A stretch of 64,000 nucleotides of DNA from Flavobacterium sp. CF108 (GTDB lineage Bacteria; Bacteroidota; Bacteroidia; Flavobacteriales; Flavobacteriaceae): the NCBI RefSeq assembly GCF_900129795.1, contig NZ_FQWW01000005.1:124001-188000 (forward strand), written 5' to 3'. Both the position numbers and the translations under genes were made by a program. How positions within the stretch are numbered: the first letter of the stretch is position 1; each line of letters starts with the position of its first letter. Shown piece by piece: positions 1 to 9,401 of the stretch. A model generated the notes under the pieces. That model did not search any database, was not told the origin of the DNA, and worked only from the letters and a program-made list of their open reading frames with translations.

Positions 1-1
1 T

Positions 2-253
2 GATGAAATTTTAATGCACTTCCGTGAAAAAATCGAAGCTTACGGATTGTCAATTACACCACAGATAGACAGACAATATTTCCATTCTTTGTATTTTAGA
101 GAACCGGGAGGAGTTTTATTTGAAATTGCTACAGATAATCCTGGATTTACTGTAGATGAAAGCTTAGAAGAATTAGGTCAAAACTTAAAACTTCCTGCTC
201 AATACGAATCTCATAGAGCTGCTATCGAAAATCATTTGGTTAAAATTAATTAA
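2..253 (+). CDS. VOC-family ring-cleaving dioxygenase-like protein, C-terminal part
   Basis: The reading frame is open from the left edge of the window, so the true start lies upstream. The visible 84 residues carry the REPGGVLFEIATDNPGF segment typical of the last beta-alpha-beta module of glyoxalase/extradiol-dioxygenase (VOC) proteins of the MhqO/LinE-like group. The Glu in LFEIATD is the expected metal ligand. Such proteins are cytoplasmic and are often linked to quinone or electrophile detoxification. That role is a family inference; the substrate cannot be told from this fragment. A rho-independent terminator follows about 20 bases after the stop. Confidence 0.75.
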   Translation, partial: DEILMHFREKIEAYGLSITPQIDRQYFHSLYFREPGGVLFEIATDNPGFTVDESLEELGQNLKLPAQYESHRAAIENHLVKIN

Positions 254-273
254 TGATACTTTTAGAAAAAGGC

Positions 274-307
274 AAAACCCTTAAACAGAAATGTTTAAGG
301 GTTTTTT
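274..307. terminator. Rho-independent terminator after the VOC gene
   Basis: Stem AACCCTTAAAC / GTTTAAGGGTT around a short loop, followed by a run of T on the plus strand. It closes the plus-strand VOC gene. Because an A-rich stretch precedes the stem, it may also stop the minus-strand membrane-protein gene that ends at 364. Confidence 0.8.
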
Positions 308-363
308 ATTGGTATAAAATCAAAAAGATTAGATTTTCTTTTCAATAAAAATATCTCTCTTAA

Positions 364-858
364 TTAAAGTCCTGATGCTTTATTGATGGATTTCTGTTTT
401 TTAAACTGATAAATTGAACCGGCTGCAAAGAGTAACAATAAAACAAGAAGTGTATTCCCAATTACCGGATCTGTTATATCCTTAGCCAGCGGATGCCCAA
501 CCGGAACTCTGGTAAAAGTTTCATTAACCGTTGGAACTAGTGAAAGAAAAAAACTAAAAGACAACCAGAAATTTTCAAAATAACGCGCTCTTCCGCTGTT
601 TTTTCTTTTTGAATTTAGAAAATAAGCTGCTAATACTAGAACGATAATAAAAATAGCAAAGACATGTCCCGGATTAAATCCGCCATGTTTTGAGATTCCT
701 AATGAAGTTAGTGAGGTTACGACTGTTCCGTAAAAATATATTTTACCGGATAATGTGTTCAAATTGATTTTACCATATTTGATAAAATCTACTATTGCCG
801 CTACAATTGCGGCAACACCTATAATGGTGTGAAAAATTCCTAAGCTTGATAATCCCAT
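364..858 (-). CDS. Small four-helix membrane protein, function unknown
   Basis: 164 residues with about four hydrophobic segments (roughly 5-27, 40-56, 66-83 and 135-152). Short loops carry two histidines, one in the first helix and one in a GFNPGHVFA segment. I do not recognise a named domain with certainty. The helix-histidine pattern would fit a small electron-transport or quinone-type membrane protein, but that is speculation. It stands alone between a terminator and the 3' end of an AraC gene on the same strand. The ATG at 858 is the natural start, because the first helix begins directly after it. Confidence 0.6.
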   Translation of the reverse strand: MGLSSLGIFHTIIGVAAIVAAIVDFIKYGKINLNTLSGKIYFYGTVVTSLTSLGISKHGGFNPGHVFAIFIIVLVLAAYFLNSKRKNSGRARYFENFWLSFSFFLSLVPTVNETFTRVPVGHPLAKDITDPVIGNTLLVLLLLFAAGSIYQFKKQKSINKASGL

Positions 859-959
859 GTTTTATGATTTAAATTTGTTTTAAAATACATAGCAAACTTC
901 CGATAGATCAAGGAGAATGGTTTTGTCAATTAGTTCAACTATTTGGCAATTTGGTTCAC

Positions 960-994
960 AAAAAAAGCATCCTTCAAATAAATGAAAGATGCTT
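960..994 (-). terminator. Terminator of the AraC gene at 1021-1878
   Basis: Read on the minus strand, an AAGCATCTTTCA / TGAAGGATGCTT stem is followed by seven T residues. It lies about 30 bases beyond the AraC stop codon. Confidence 0.7.
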
Positions 995-1020
995 AAATAT
1001 TATAAAAATGAGTTTTACAA

Positions 1021-1878
1021 TTACTCTTTGTTATTCAGTTTTTGGCGGTAATTTGTTGGGCTTACATTGTATTTGCTGGTAAAACTTTTAGTGAAATTTG
1101 CCAGATCATTAAAACCGCAGTCAAATGCTATTTCAGTAATACGCTGATCAGAAACTTGCAGCAATTCGGCAGCTTTTTCCAGCTTTTTAGCCTTAATATA
1201 ATTGGCTGGTGTGTCGTGGTATATTTTTGCAAATTCACGTTTGAATGATGAAACGCTTAAATTGTTTTGCTGCGCCAGTTCTTCAATTGTTAACTGCGAA
1301 AACAAATTTGCATCAATTATTTGTTTGAAAGTATAAGTCGTAGGAGAAAAAAGCTGAGACAATATCAGTTGTATTGATTCTGAATTTTGTGTTTGAGAAA
1401 GCAAAAGTATAATCTCCTTTACTTTCAGCACCAAAATATCTTCGTTGATCAATGAAGGATTTTCAAAATAAAACAATAATCCTTCAATGTACTTTTGAAT
1501 TAGAAAATCGTTGTTTATTTTTTCACTTGATTTATTCGATATTACATTCTTAGGTTTTTGAAGCAATAACGGAAGTTCTCTGTCGTATATTTTTTTTAAT
1601 ATTTCCGGATAAAACGTAACAATCACGATTTCACAATTACTGTTTGATTTTGAATTGTGTATTTGCTTTCCCGAATTTATACAGTTCAGTAATAACGAAT
1701 AATTTGTAGCAACGTGAATTTGTTCATCATCGATTTGATATTCAACATCTCCTCCTTTTATATATAAAAAACAAGCCTGCTCCGTAACCGGAAAATCAAA
1801 ATTAAACGGTGGCGTTAATTCAATTTTCTGAATTAGCGTCTTGCCATATAGATCGTGTTTTTTATAATCGTTTATCAT
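1021..1878 (-). CDS. AraC-family transcriptional regulator
   Basis: 285 residues. The C-terminal ~100 residues form the double helix-turn-helix of AraC/XylS regulators (LTIEELAQQNNLSVSSFKREF, then ITEIAFDCGFNDLANFTKSF and the SPTNYRQKL ending). The N-terminal ~180 residues are an unclassified effector domain. The gene is divergent from the VOC protein gene at 1980 with about 100 bases between the starts, so that gene is its likely target. The inducer is unknown. Confidence 0.9.
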   Translation of the reverse strand: MINDYKKHDLYGKTLIQKIELTPPFNFDFPVTEQACFLYIKGGDVEYQIDDEQIHVATNYSLLLNCINSGKQIHNSKSNSNCEIVIVTFYPEILKKIYDRELPLLLQKPKNVISNKSSEKINNDFLIQKYIEGLLFYFENPSLINEDILVLKVKEIILLLSQTQNSESIQLILSQLFSPTTYTFKQIIDANLFSQLTIEELAQQNNLSVSSFKREFAKIYHDTPANYIKAKKLEKAAELLQVSDQRITEIAFDCGFNDLANFTKSFTSKYNVSPTNYRQKLNNKE

Positions 1879-1946
1879 ATCATTTTATTTATCTTCTTTG
1901 GAAAAAAGTTCAAGACTCCTGACAAACAGCTGTCATAATGCCCCAT

Positions 1947-1954
1947 TACTTTTG
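1947..1954 (+). promoter_or_regulatory. -7 promoter element TACTTTTG
   Basis: Exact match to the Bacteroidota TAnnTTTG -7 consensus, about 25 bases before the ATG of the VOC gene at 1980. A convincing -33 TTG box is not evident. Confidence 0.5.
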
Positions 1955-1979
1955 TCCTATAACTTAAAAAAATAAAGAT

Positions 1980-2390
1980 ATGAATTTAGTATCGATTCGC
2001 ATTATTACTGCCCGTTTAGAGGAACTAGTGAAATTTTATGAGCAGGTTACTGGTGTAACTGCAATACAATATACCCCAGATTTTGCCGAACTTAAAACAC
2101 CTACCACAACATTAGCAATAGGAAGTACCAAAACTTTACTTTTTTTTGGCGGCGATGAGGTTGCAAAACCAGCTCAAAACAGCAGTGTTATTATAGAATT
2201 TAGATCAGAAGATGTAGAACAAGATTATATTAGACTAGAAGATTATCTTCAAAATAATATCGTTCAAAAACCTACTACAATGCCGTGGGGCAATAAATCA
2301 TTCTTATTTCGTGATCCCGACGGTAATCTTGTGAATTTATTTACACCAGTCACGGCAGAAGCTATCGCAAAATTTAACGCTCAAAATTAG
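1980..2390 (+). CDS. VOC-family (glyoxalase/bleomycin-resistance-like) protein
   Basis: 136 residues, a complete single VOC unit with two beta-alpha-beta modules. The N-terminal SIRIITARLEELVKFYEQVTG and the C-terminal SFLFRDPDGNLVNLFTPV are the hallmark segments of the superfamily. Expected to be a small cytoplasmic metal-dependent lyase, isomerase or dioxygenase, or a binding protein; the substrate cannot be assigned. It faces an AraC regulator gene across a short divergent promoter region, suggesting a regulator/target pair. A terminator follows the stop. Confidence 0.85.
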   Translation: MNLVSIRIITARLEELVKFYEQVTGVTAIQYTPDFAELKTPTTTLAIGSTKTLLFFGGDEVAKPAQNSSVIIEFRSEDVEQDYIRLEDYLQNNIVQKPTTMPWGNKSFLFRDPDGNLVNLFTPVTAEAIAKFNAQN

Positions 2391-2416
2391 CATTAGTTAC
2401 TTTCTTCGCTAAAATT

Positions 2417-2446
2417 AAAGCCTCATTTTACAATGAGGTTTTTTCT
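2417..2446 (+). terminator. Terminator after the VOC gene
   Basis: Stem GCCTCATT / AATGAGG followed by TTTTTTCTTTTT, about 30 bases beyond the stop codon. Confidence 0.8.
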
Positions 2447-2558
2447 TTTTATATATTCCTGACTATCAATTTTAAGTTTCTGAATTTTTCGCCTTACTAT
2501 TTTTAATATTATTTTAAGAAAATTTTAATGCTGCTATATGATTTTATACTTCTATTTA

Positions 2559-2566
2559 TATATTTG
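2559..2566 (+). promoter_or_regulatory. -7 promoter element TATATTTG
   Basis: Matches TAnnTTTG and lies about 38 bases before the ATG of the TonB-dependent receptor. The upstream -33 box is weak. Confidence 0.45.
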
Positions 2567-2603
2567 TAATCAGTCTAAATAAGAATAAATTACTAAATCT
2601 CAC

Positions 2604-4985
2604 ATGAAAACAACATTTAAAACACTTAAAAACAATGTTTTAACAAGAGTGTTTCTAGCGTTCCTGACTATCTTTTTGTGTTCAGAAACTGCTTTTTCTC
2701 AGTCAACTTTGGGAACTATTTCAGGTAAAGCAATCCTGAAAGACGGAAATCCTTTACAAGGTGCTACGGTAAAAATTTCAGAATTAAATAAAATAGCAAC
2801 AACAGATTCTGATGGTACTTATCTACTAAAAAACATTCCTTTTGGAACGTATTTAGTTGAAATAAAACTAAACGGTTATGAGTCTACTCCGGCTTCTGTT
2901 TTGGTTGATCAAAACAATTCAAATCCAACTCTTGATTTTGAACTTGCTTATACTTCACAAAAATTAGAGGAAGTTATTGTAAGCTCTGGAGGAAACCGAT
3001 TTGCAAGAAAAGAAAGTGAAGAGGTTTCTAAAATGAAACTTAAAAATATGGAAAATCCGCAGGTTTACAGCATTGTAAGTAAAGAACTTATGAAGGAGCA
3101 GGTAATCACGGATTATAATAGTGCTTTTAAAAACATTCCGGGTGCAGGTATTTCTGAGGTTAGAAACCAGGGAAGATCGACTAATATTTCGAGAGGATTT
3201 GTAACACCTCAGTTAGTAAGAAACGGAGTTGGAAGTTTTACTTATAATTCAATTGATCCTTCTAACTTAGAGCGTATTGAAGTTATCAAAGGGCCATCGG
3301 CAACATTGTTTGGAAGCACGATTTCTTCTTTTGGTGGCTTGTTTAACAGGGTAACAAAAAAACCTTTTGATTTCTTTAAAGGTGAAGTATCGTATTCTGC
3401 AGGTGATTGGGATTTAAATCGTTTTACAGCCGATATTAATACACCAATTAATGATGATAAAACAGCTCTTTTTAGAATTAATACAGCTTTGCATAGCGAA
3501 AGAAGTTTTCAGGATGCAGGTTTTAATAAAAGCTTTTTTATAGCTCCAAGTTTTTCTTATCAGGTAAACGAAAGACTTACTTTACTTATTGATGCTGAGT
3601 TTAGTGCATCAAAAGGAGTTTCACCAACGAGATTAGCTCCTTTTACCGGAGCTGGTGCTACTGCACACAGCATTGAAGAAATGGAAATTCCTTATAAACT
3701 TTCATTTGCTAACAATACTGTAAATTACACGGCTCAGCAGTATAATATATTTGCACAGTTAAAATATCAAATTTCAGATGAATGGACGTCACAAACAATT
3801 GTTTCGCGTACAAGATCATCATCAGAAGGATATACTGTAGCATTGACAGCTATGAGCAACGAAACATTAAGACAACAAGTTACAAATCAAGACTTTCCTT
3901 ATTACGGTACAGATATTCAGCAAAACTTTAATGGTGATTTCAAAATTGGAAGCTTACGCAACAGAGTTGTAGCAGGTTTAGATTTCTACAGCGTACGTGC
4001 AACGCGTAATGATGCAACGGTAAATATGCCGGCTATCAATTTTAGAACACCGGGAGATGCTTATAATAACTTTACCATCGATAAAATAAAGCCATTATTT
4101 GCAACAGCTACTTACACAAATTATACATCTAACAACGAAAGAACATACAGCGCATATATATCTGATGTATTGAATATTACTGATCGATTAATTGTAATGG
4201 CTGGTCTTAGAGCTGACCGTTATATTAATAAAGGATTGTATTATCCAGCTACTAATCTTACTACGGGGAATTACAACCAAACCGCATTTTCTCCCAGATT
4301 TGGAGCGGTTTATCAAATTGTTAAAGAGAAAATCTCTGTTTTCTCTAATTACATGAACGGATTTAATAATGTCGGCGGTTCAGATTTTAACGGAGATGTT
4401 TTTAAACCAAACCATGCGAATCAGTTAGAAGGAGGAGTTAAATTCGACTTTAGTAAAATTAGTGCTACTTTGAGTTATTATAATATTGAAGTAACTAACG
4501 TAACGCGTAATGACCCAGATCATGCAAATTTTCAAATTCAGGATGGTACACAATTGAGTAAAGGTTTTGAAGCTGAACTTATTGCAAACCCAATTAAAGG
4601 TTTAAATATTGTGGCTGGTTATACGTATAACGACAGTAGATTATCGAAATCAAATCCAACTACTAACGGATTAAGACCAACAACTGCTGGTTCGCCAACA
4701 ACTGCCAATCTTTGGGCAAGTTACAGATTAACCCAAGGTGCTGCATCTGGTCTTGGATTTGGTGTTGGAGGAATTTACGGAAGCAAATATTTCCAGACTA
4801 ATACAGCTGCTTTTAAATTCCAAATTCCTGAATACACTGTTTTAGATGCTTCTGTTTTTTATGACAGACCAAAATACAGATTAGGTTTAAAAGTAGATAA
4901 CTTAACAAACGAAAAATACTGGTCATACCGTTTAGCGGCTCAAAATCCAACGAGAGTTACCGGAAATATTACCTTTAAATTCTAA
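2604..4985 (+). CDS. TonB-dependent outer-membrane receptor, siderophore/iron type
   Basis: 793 residues. A signal peptide (about 1-33, ending near SETAFSQ) is followed by a carboxypeptidase-regulatory-like domain (about 35-115), a plug domain (about 125-255, with the RIEVIKGPSATLFG segment) and a 22-strand barrel that ends in the aromatic FKF. The domain order and length match the FecA/FpvA-like ferric-siderophore receptors of Bacteroidota rather than SusC. Function: TonB-driven import of a ferric chelate across the outer membrane. A PepSY membrane protein follows 57 bases downstream on the same strand, a partnership typical of iron uptake. The particular siderophore is not predictable. Confidence 0.9.
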   Translation: MKTTFKTLKNNVLTRVFLAFLTIFLCSETAFSQSTLGTISGKAILKDGNPLQGATVKISELNKIATTDSDGTYLLKNIPFGTYLVEIKLNGYESTPASVLVDQNNSNPTLDFELAYTSQKLEEVIVSSGGNRFARKESEEVSKMKLKNMENPQVYSIVSKELMKEQVITDYNSAFKNIPGAGISEVRNQGRSTNISRGFVTPQLVRNGVGSFTYNSIDPSNLERIEVIKGPSATLFGSTISSFGGLFNRVTKKPFDFFKGEVSYSAGDWDLNRFTADINTPINDDKTALFRINTALHSERSFQDAGFNKSFFIAPSFSYQVNERLTLLIDAEFSASKGVSPTRLAPFTGAGATAHSIEEMEIPYKLSFANNTVNYTAQQYNIFAQLKYQISDEWTSQTIVSRTRSSSEGYTVALTAMSNETLRQQVTNQDFPYYGTDIQQNFNGDFKIGSLRNRVVAGLDFYSVRATRNDATVNMPAINFRTPGDAYNNFTIDKIKPLFATATYTNYTSNNERTYSAYISDVLNITDRLIVMAGLRADRYINKGLYYPATNLTTGNYNQTAFSPRFGAVYQIVKEKISVFSNYMNGFNNVGGSDFNGDVFKPNHANQLEGGVKFDFSKISATLSYYNIEVTNVTRNDPDHANFQIQDGTQLSKGFEAELIANPIKGLNIVAGYTYNDSRLSKSNPTTNGLRPTTAGSPTTANLWASYRLTQGAASGLGFGVGGIYGSKYFQTNTAAFKFQIPEYTVLDASVFYDRPKYRLGLKVDNLTNEKYWSYRLAAQNPTRVTGNITFKF

Positions 4986-5042
4986 CATTCTCAGTTCGTT
5001 ATTTCGACTGATATTATTTACATTTGGCTTTTACAATAAGTT

Positions 5043-6137
5043 ATGACCAAAGGTTTTAAAAAGACAATAAGACAAATACATTTGTGGCTCGGTTTAGCAT
5101 CGGGCCTCATTGTTTTTATAGTGAGCATCACTGGATTTCTTTATGTTTTTGAAGAAGAAATCCGTGATTTTTCACAGAAAGAATATCTGCATGTTCCGGT
5201 TCAGGAAAAATCATTTATAGGATTAAAAACTATAATTGAAAATTATAAAAAACTGGAACCTAAACAGAAAATTACAGCTTTAAAAGTAAACAGAGAAGAA
5301 CCCAATGCAGCGGTTCAAATTTCAACCAAAAAGAAAAAGACCTATTATTTTAATCCGTATGACGGAAGCTTAATTAACAAGCAAAGTTCAGACTGGCTGA
5401 ATATTGTTCTCGAAATACATCGTACTTTATTACTTGGAGACGTTGGCGAATTTATTCAAGGCTGGTCGGTAGTGATTTTTATCATCATGCTGATTACCGG
5501 ACTTGTATTATGGTTTCCGAATCAAAAACGATTATTAAAGCAGTCTCTCAAAATAAAGTGGAGTGGTTCTTTTAAAAGAGTTAACTACGATCTGCATCAG
5601 GTTTTAGGCTTTTATGCTTCTATTATTTTGCTTTTAATCGCTTTTTCAGGAACGTACTTTAAATTTGATACGGTTAAAAAATCGGTTAGTATAGTAACCG
5701 GAAGCAAACTTAGAAAAGGAGATGAAGTTTTATCTAAAGAAAAAATTGATTCAACCACAATTCCGGTTCGATACAATAACATATACGAAAATGCCAACTC
5801 AAAATATCCGGGAGCAACTTCTGTTTCATTTTCGATTAGAAAAACGGGAGAATTGAGAGTTAGAATGACATATCCGAATGATTGGGCAAGAAATCAAAAC
5901 ACCCTTTTCTTTGACGGAAAAACGGGCCAAATGCTTCGCACAAAACTTTACAAAGACAACAATGCTGCAGATGTATACGAAGCCAGTAATCATGATTTAC
6001 ACACAGGAGTTTTCTTTGGTCTTACAGGGAAAATAATCTGGAGTCTGGTAAGTTTGATTGGAGCTTCTCTTCCTATAACCGGATTTATTATTTGGTGGAA
6101 AAAAGGAAAGAAAAAAACTAAAAAGATTAAAGCTTAA
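5043..6137 (+). CDS. PepSY-associated membrane protein (iron-uptake partner)
   Basis: 364 residues with four main transmembrane helices (about 12-34, 140-160, 187-207 and 325-350) and large periplasmic PepSY-type segments between them. The start KKTIRQIHLWLGLASGLIVF, with a His in the first helix, and the later YDLHQVLGFYASI and HDLHTGVFFG segments are characteristic. Members near TonB receptors are thought to act in ferric-siderophore reduction or release at the inner membrane. The role is inferred from family and context. It is probably co-transcribed with the receptor at 2604 and ends at a strong terminator. Confidence 0.88.
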   Translation: MTKGFKKTIRQIHLWLGLASGLIVFIVSITGFLYVFEEEIRDFSQKEYLHVPVQEKSFIGLKTIIENYKKLEPKQKITALKVNREEPNAAVQISTKKKKTYYFNPYDGSLINKQSSDWLNIVLEIHRTLLLGDVGEFIQGWSVVIFIIMLITGLVLWFPNQKRLLKQSLKIKWSGSFKRVNYDLHQVLGFYASIILLLIAFSGTYFKFDTVKKSVSIVTGSKLRKGDEVLSKEKIDSTTIPVRYNNIYENANSKYPGATSVSFSIRKTGELRVRMTYPNDWARNQNTLFFDGKTGQMLRTKLYKDNNAADVYEASNHDLHTGVFFGLTGKIIWSLVSLIGASLPITGFIIWWKKGKKKTKKIKA

Positions 6138-6158
6138 AAACCTTCAGCCAATAGAAAT

Positions 6159-6196
6159 AAAAAGCCTTTAAACACAAACGTTTAAAGGCTTTTTTA
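6159..6196. terminator. Bidirectional terminator between converging genes
   Basis: AAAAAGCCTTTAAAC / GTTTAAAGGCTTTTTT hairpin with A and T tracts on its two sides, placed between the stops of the PepSY gene (plus) and the GH97 gene (minus). Confidence 0.85.
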
Positions 6197-6213
6197 CTTT
6201 TAATATCTTCAAA

Positions 6214-8142
6214 TTATTTTATAAACTGAATAATAAATCCTCCTTTTGGAGCTAAATTATACTGCCATTTTGAAGTTATAGGATAATTTGAAATCTTAAA
6301 TTCCATTAACGGATCCGCACCTTCAGAAATAACCCTGAATTTAGAAAAACCCTTACCATATTTCGCCAAATCAATTGAAATTGGTGATACTGAATTAGTA
6401 CCATTTATTCCAATAATATAAGACAGATTATCTTTTTTGCGAGATAAAACAATTTCTTTTCCCGGTTCTGCAATTACATATTCTGTTTTATCCCAAGTCG
6501 CCGGCATCTCTTTTAATAAATCCTTAAGTTCATTAGGAAGTGAATTAAAAACCTCTTCAGAATCGGCAAAATGAATAATTCCCGATGTATAAATCATTGC
6601 CATTGCCAATTCATGAACTGCTGTATTTAAACGGGTAAACTTTCTAAACGTCAATGCAAACGGAGTATAATCTGCAGGTCCCGCAACGTTTCTTGTAAAA
6701 GGCAAAACTGTATTTTGCTGCGCTGCCATTTCAGGAAATCTTGGTTCGTAAAAATAACTTTCAGTTCCTAAAATAGCTTCTGCCGTTACAAAGTTTGGCC
6801 ATGTTCTATGCCAGCCTCTTGGAACTGTTGTCCCGTGCAGATTCACCAATAAATGTTCTTTTGCAGCATCTTCAAAAACCGATTGAAGCGTGCTCATAAC
6901 CTCTTGTCTGTCTGAACACCAAAAATCGATTTTAACGCCTTTTACACCCATATCCGCCAGTTCCTTAAATCTTTTTTTCCTTTTTTCAGGATTAAAATAT
7001 TCTGCTGAATATCCCCAAACTAATGGCTGAACTCCTTTTGACAAAGCATGATCAATAATTTTTCCTTCTTTATTAGCTTTTTCCCATCCTGCATCAAAAA
7101 GCGTGTATCTAAAACCAAATGAAGCCGAAACGTCAGTAAACTTTTTATACATTTCTGGTGTAAAATCATCAGGATGCGACCACCATGACCAGGCTGCTTT
7201 TCCAGGTACAATCCATGAAGTATCTTCAATTTTAGAAGCCGGGGCCAAATCTGTAATCAAAGTTGATAATAATATATCTCCCGCTTTATCGCCAATCAAA
7301 ATAACTCTCCAAGGCATTGTCCACGGTAAATTTGATTCAGGATAAGCGTTTGTGTCCGGTAAAGGCAAAGTGAATTTTTCATCTTTTTCAGCAAAAGCAA
7401 TTTTATACATTCCACCATTAGAATCCGGCTGTAAATGGCAGCCCGGAAATACGCCTTCTGCTCCCGATTCTGCAATTAAAACCCAATTTTTAGCATCGTT
7501 TACATTAAAAAGCGCCGGCATACACCATCCAACCGAAACATTTCGAGCACCGTTTATTGGATCTCCTGATTTTACATTCACATAAAAATCCTCATAACCC
7601 GGAGTATAATCTCCAGCCTTGTTGTAGGGCTGAAGCCAGCCTTTTGCATTTTGATCGATATGAAATCCGGTAATTTCATTTTTTACCACTCTGGTTTTCT
7701 CTTCCTTCTCAGTAAACTTATATCTAAAAGCAACACCTTCCTGACCAGCAATTAAATCAATTGTAATTAAAGCTCCTTGTTTGTTTTTAAACGTTATGCT
7801 TTTACTTTTAAAAACATGATCGGCAACTTTATTATTGGCGACTTTAAGCTCATATTTTTCACGCTTTTCTTCAATAGGCGAAACTTTCACAACCGATAAA
7901 CCAGATGTAAAATCATTATTTTCAAGATTCAATCCCAGCGGCGAATCCAGAATTATTGTTTTATCTCTGCGGGTAACTTTATAAAACAACTTTCCATCTT
8001 CGGTTAAAGACAAAGTAATTTTATTTAAATTATCCTTAGACTTCAGGTAAAGGTCTTTGTTTTGAGCTTTACCGCTTGTCAGTACAAAAAACACTGCGGG
8101 TATCAGTAAGCTCAATGTTCGATGAATAAACATTTTTCTCAT
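6214..8142 (-). CDS. GH97 family glycoside hydrolase, probably a retaining alpha-galactosidase
   Basis: 642 residues with a signal peptide (about 1-26). It shows the three-part GH97 layout: N-terminal beta-sandwich, a (beta/alpha)8 barrel (about 310-560, with SWWSHPDD and YTLFDAGWE) and a C-terminal beta domain. In GH97 the retaining subgroup has an Asp nucleophile in a VKIDF motif; here this is D406, with E461 at the spacing expected for the acid/base. This argues for alpha-galactosidase-type retaining chemistry over SusB-type inverting alpha-glucosidase. Likely periplasmic. It sits next to an aldose 1-epimerase on the same strand, with a 181-base gap holding an inverted repeat, and near a sugar transporter. 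All of these fit galactose release and use. Confidence 0.88.
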   Translation of the reverse strand: MRKMFIHRTLSLLIPAVFFVLTSGKAQNKDLYLKSKDNLNKITLSLTEDGKLFYKVTRRDKTIILDSPLGLNLENNDFTSGLSVVKVSPIEEKREKYELKVANNKVADHVFKSKSITFKNKQGALITIDLIAGQEGVAFRYKFTEKEEKTRVVKNEITGFHIDQNAKGWLQPYNKAGDYTPGYEDFYVNVKSGDPINGARNVSVGWCMPALFNVNDAKNWVLIAESGAEGVFPGCHLQPDSNGGMYKIAFAEKDEKFTLPLPDTNAYPESNLPWTMPWRVILIGDKAGDILLSTLITDLAPASKIEDTSWIVPGKAAWSWWSHPDDFTPEMYKKFTDVSASFGFRYTLFDAGWEKANKEGKIIDHALSKGVQPLVWGYSAEYFNPEKRKKRFKELADMGVKGVKIDFWCSDRQEVMSTLQSVFEDAAKEHLLVNLHGTTVPRGWHRTWPNFVTAEAILGTESYFYEPRFPEMAAQQNTVLPFTRNVAGPADYTPFALTFRKFTRLNTAVHELAMAMIYTSGIIHFADSEEVFNSLPNELKDLLKEMPATWDKTEYVIAEPGKEIVLSRKKDNLSYIIGINGTNSVSPISIDLAKYGKGFSKFRVISEGADPLMEFKISNYPITSKWQYNLAPKGGFIIQFIK

Positions 8143-8212
8143 TATATAATTTTTAAAGGTGATAATTCAAATTTGTTATTTTAAAGCATAGATTTTCGCA
8201 AAGATTGTAAAG

Positions 8213-8286
8213 TTTTTTTGCCACGAATTACACGAATTAGCACGAATTAATTAGTGAAAATTTGTGTAATTAGTGGCAAAAAAAAA
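8213..8286. repeat. Imperfect 26-bp-arm inverted repeat in the GH97/galM gap
   Basis: Left arm TTTTTTTGCCACGAATTACA and right arm TGTAATTAGTGGCAAAAAAA pair with few mismatches around a loop that itself repeats CACGAATTA. The T run is before and the A run after the stem, so this is not an ordinary terminator. It looks like a dispersed intergenic palindrome. Confidence 0.65.
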
Positions 8287-8323
8287 TCCTTTTTAATCCC
8301 CATAATCTGTGGCATAAATATTT

Positions 8324-9355
8324 TTAATTTTCAAGAGTCATAACATCAAAAGCATAAGTAATCGTTTCATTATAAACCTGCTCTGCTTTGAATATTGTAT
8401 TAGGAAAATGTCCATGATTAGGACTATCCGGATAATATTGACATTCTAAACAAAGACCGTCAAAAGGTCCATAAAACTTAGAATGTTCCCCAATTTCGGC
8501 ACTGTTTAAATAATCTCCCGTATACAATTGTAATCCCGGATAAGAAGTAAACACACGCATTATTCTTCCTGATATTTCTTCAAATAATTCACAAACAGAA
8601 TCTTCATCAACATTATTTCTATTAAAAATATAATACGTATTCAGTCCGCCATCTTTCATAACATCTCCTAATTTGTAATGGTAAAAAGAACAGTTTTCTG
8701 CAGGTATAATTCTTTCTGTCGGAATATAATCTTCTGTACTTTCAACTATTTTGTCAGCTTGAATATTTAGATAATGATTTTGTATTTTTTCAGTACAAGC
8801 CGATAAATTAAAATAAGAATGATTTGTAAAGTTTATTGGTGTTGGCTCATCAGCTACAGCCAAAAATTCAATTTTAAGTTCGTTTTTATCCGTCCATTTG
8901 TAAATCACTTTCGTTTTTAAATTTCCGGGGAAACCGCCGTCGCCGCTTTCATTTTCTAAAGTAAAAATTACAGCATCCTCTTTTATAATAAAATCAAAAA
9001 CCTTGCTGTTAAATCCTGCCGAACCGCTGTGATTATTGTTCTTCCCGTCATTTTTATCTAAATAATAGGTTTTATCTTCAATAGAAAATTCGGCATTATT
9101 AATTCGGTTGGCAAAACGACCAACAGTTGCTCCAATATAAGATTGATCTTTTATGTATCCTTCTAAAGTTGGAAATCCTAAAACTACATTTTCTTTATTT
9201 CTGTTTTTGTCCGGCACTACTATGGATTTTACTATGGCTCCATAATTAAGCAGTTCTACATAATTCCCGTGAACGTTTGTAAGTGTGAATTTAAAAATTT
9301 CTTTTTCTGCATACCAGCCAAAAGGCTTATATACAATTGTATTTAAAGGATTCAT
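8324..9355 (-). CDS. galM: Aldose 1-epimerase (galactose mutarotase)
   Basis: 343 residues, the normal length for GalM. Catalytic residues are visible: H109 in NNNHSGS, H179 in NFTNHSYFNLS and the base E304 in GLCLECQYYP. There is no signal peptide, so it is probably cytoplasmic, where it would interconvert alpha and beta anomers of galactose or glucose after import. It lies upstream of GH97 on the same strand and is divergent from an AraC regulator gene. Together with the sugar porter beyond that regulator, this suggests a small hexose-use module. Confidence 0.92.
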   Translation of the reverse strand: MNPLNTIVYKPFGWYAEKEIFKFTLTNVHGNYVELLNYGAIVKSIVVPDKNRNKENVVLGFPTLEGYIKDQSYIGATVGRFANRINNAEFSIEDKTYYLDKNDGKNNNHSGSAGFNSKVFDFIIKEDAVIFTLENESGDGGFPGNLKTKVIYKWTDKNELKIEFLAVADEPTPINFTNHSYFNLSACTEKIQNHYLNIQADKIVESTEDYIPTERIIPAENCSFYHYKLGDVMKDGGLNTYYIFNRNNVDEDSVCELFEEISGRIMRVFTSYPGLQLYTGDYLNSAEIGEHSKFYGPFDGLCLECQYYPDSPNHGHFPNTIFKAEQVYNETITYAFDVMTLEN

Positions 9356-9401
9356 ATTGTTTTAAAAAAGGATTGAAAACACCAAGGTTATAATAGTGTT
9401 T

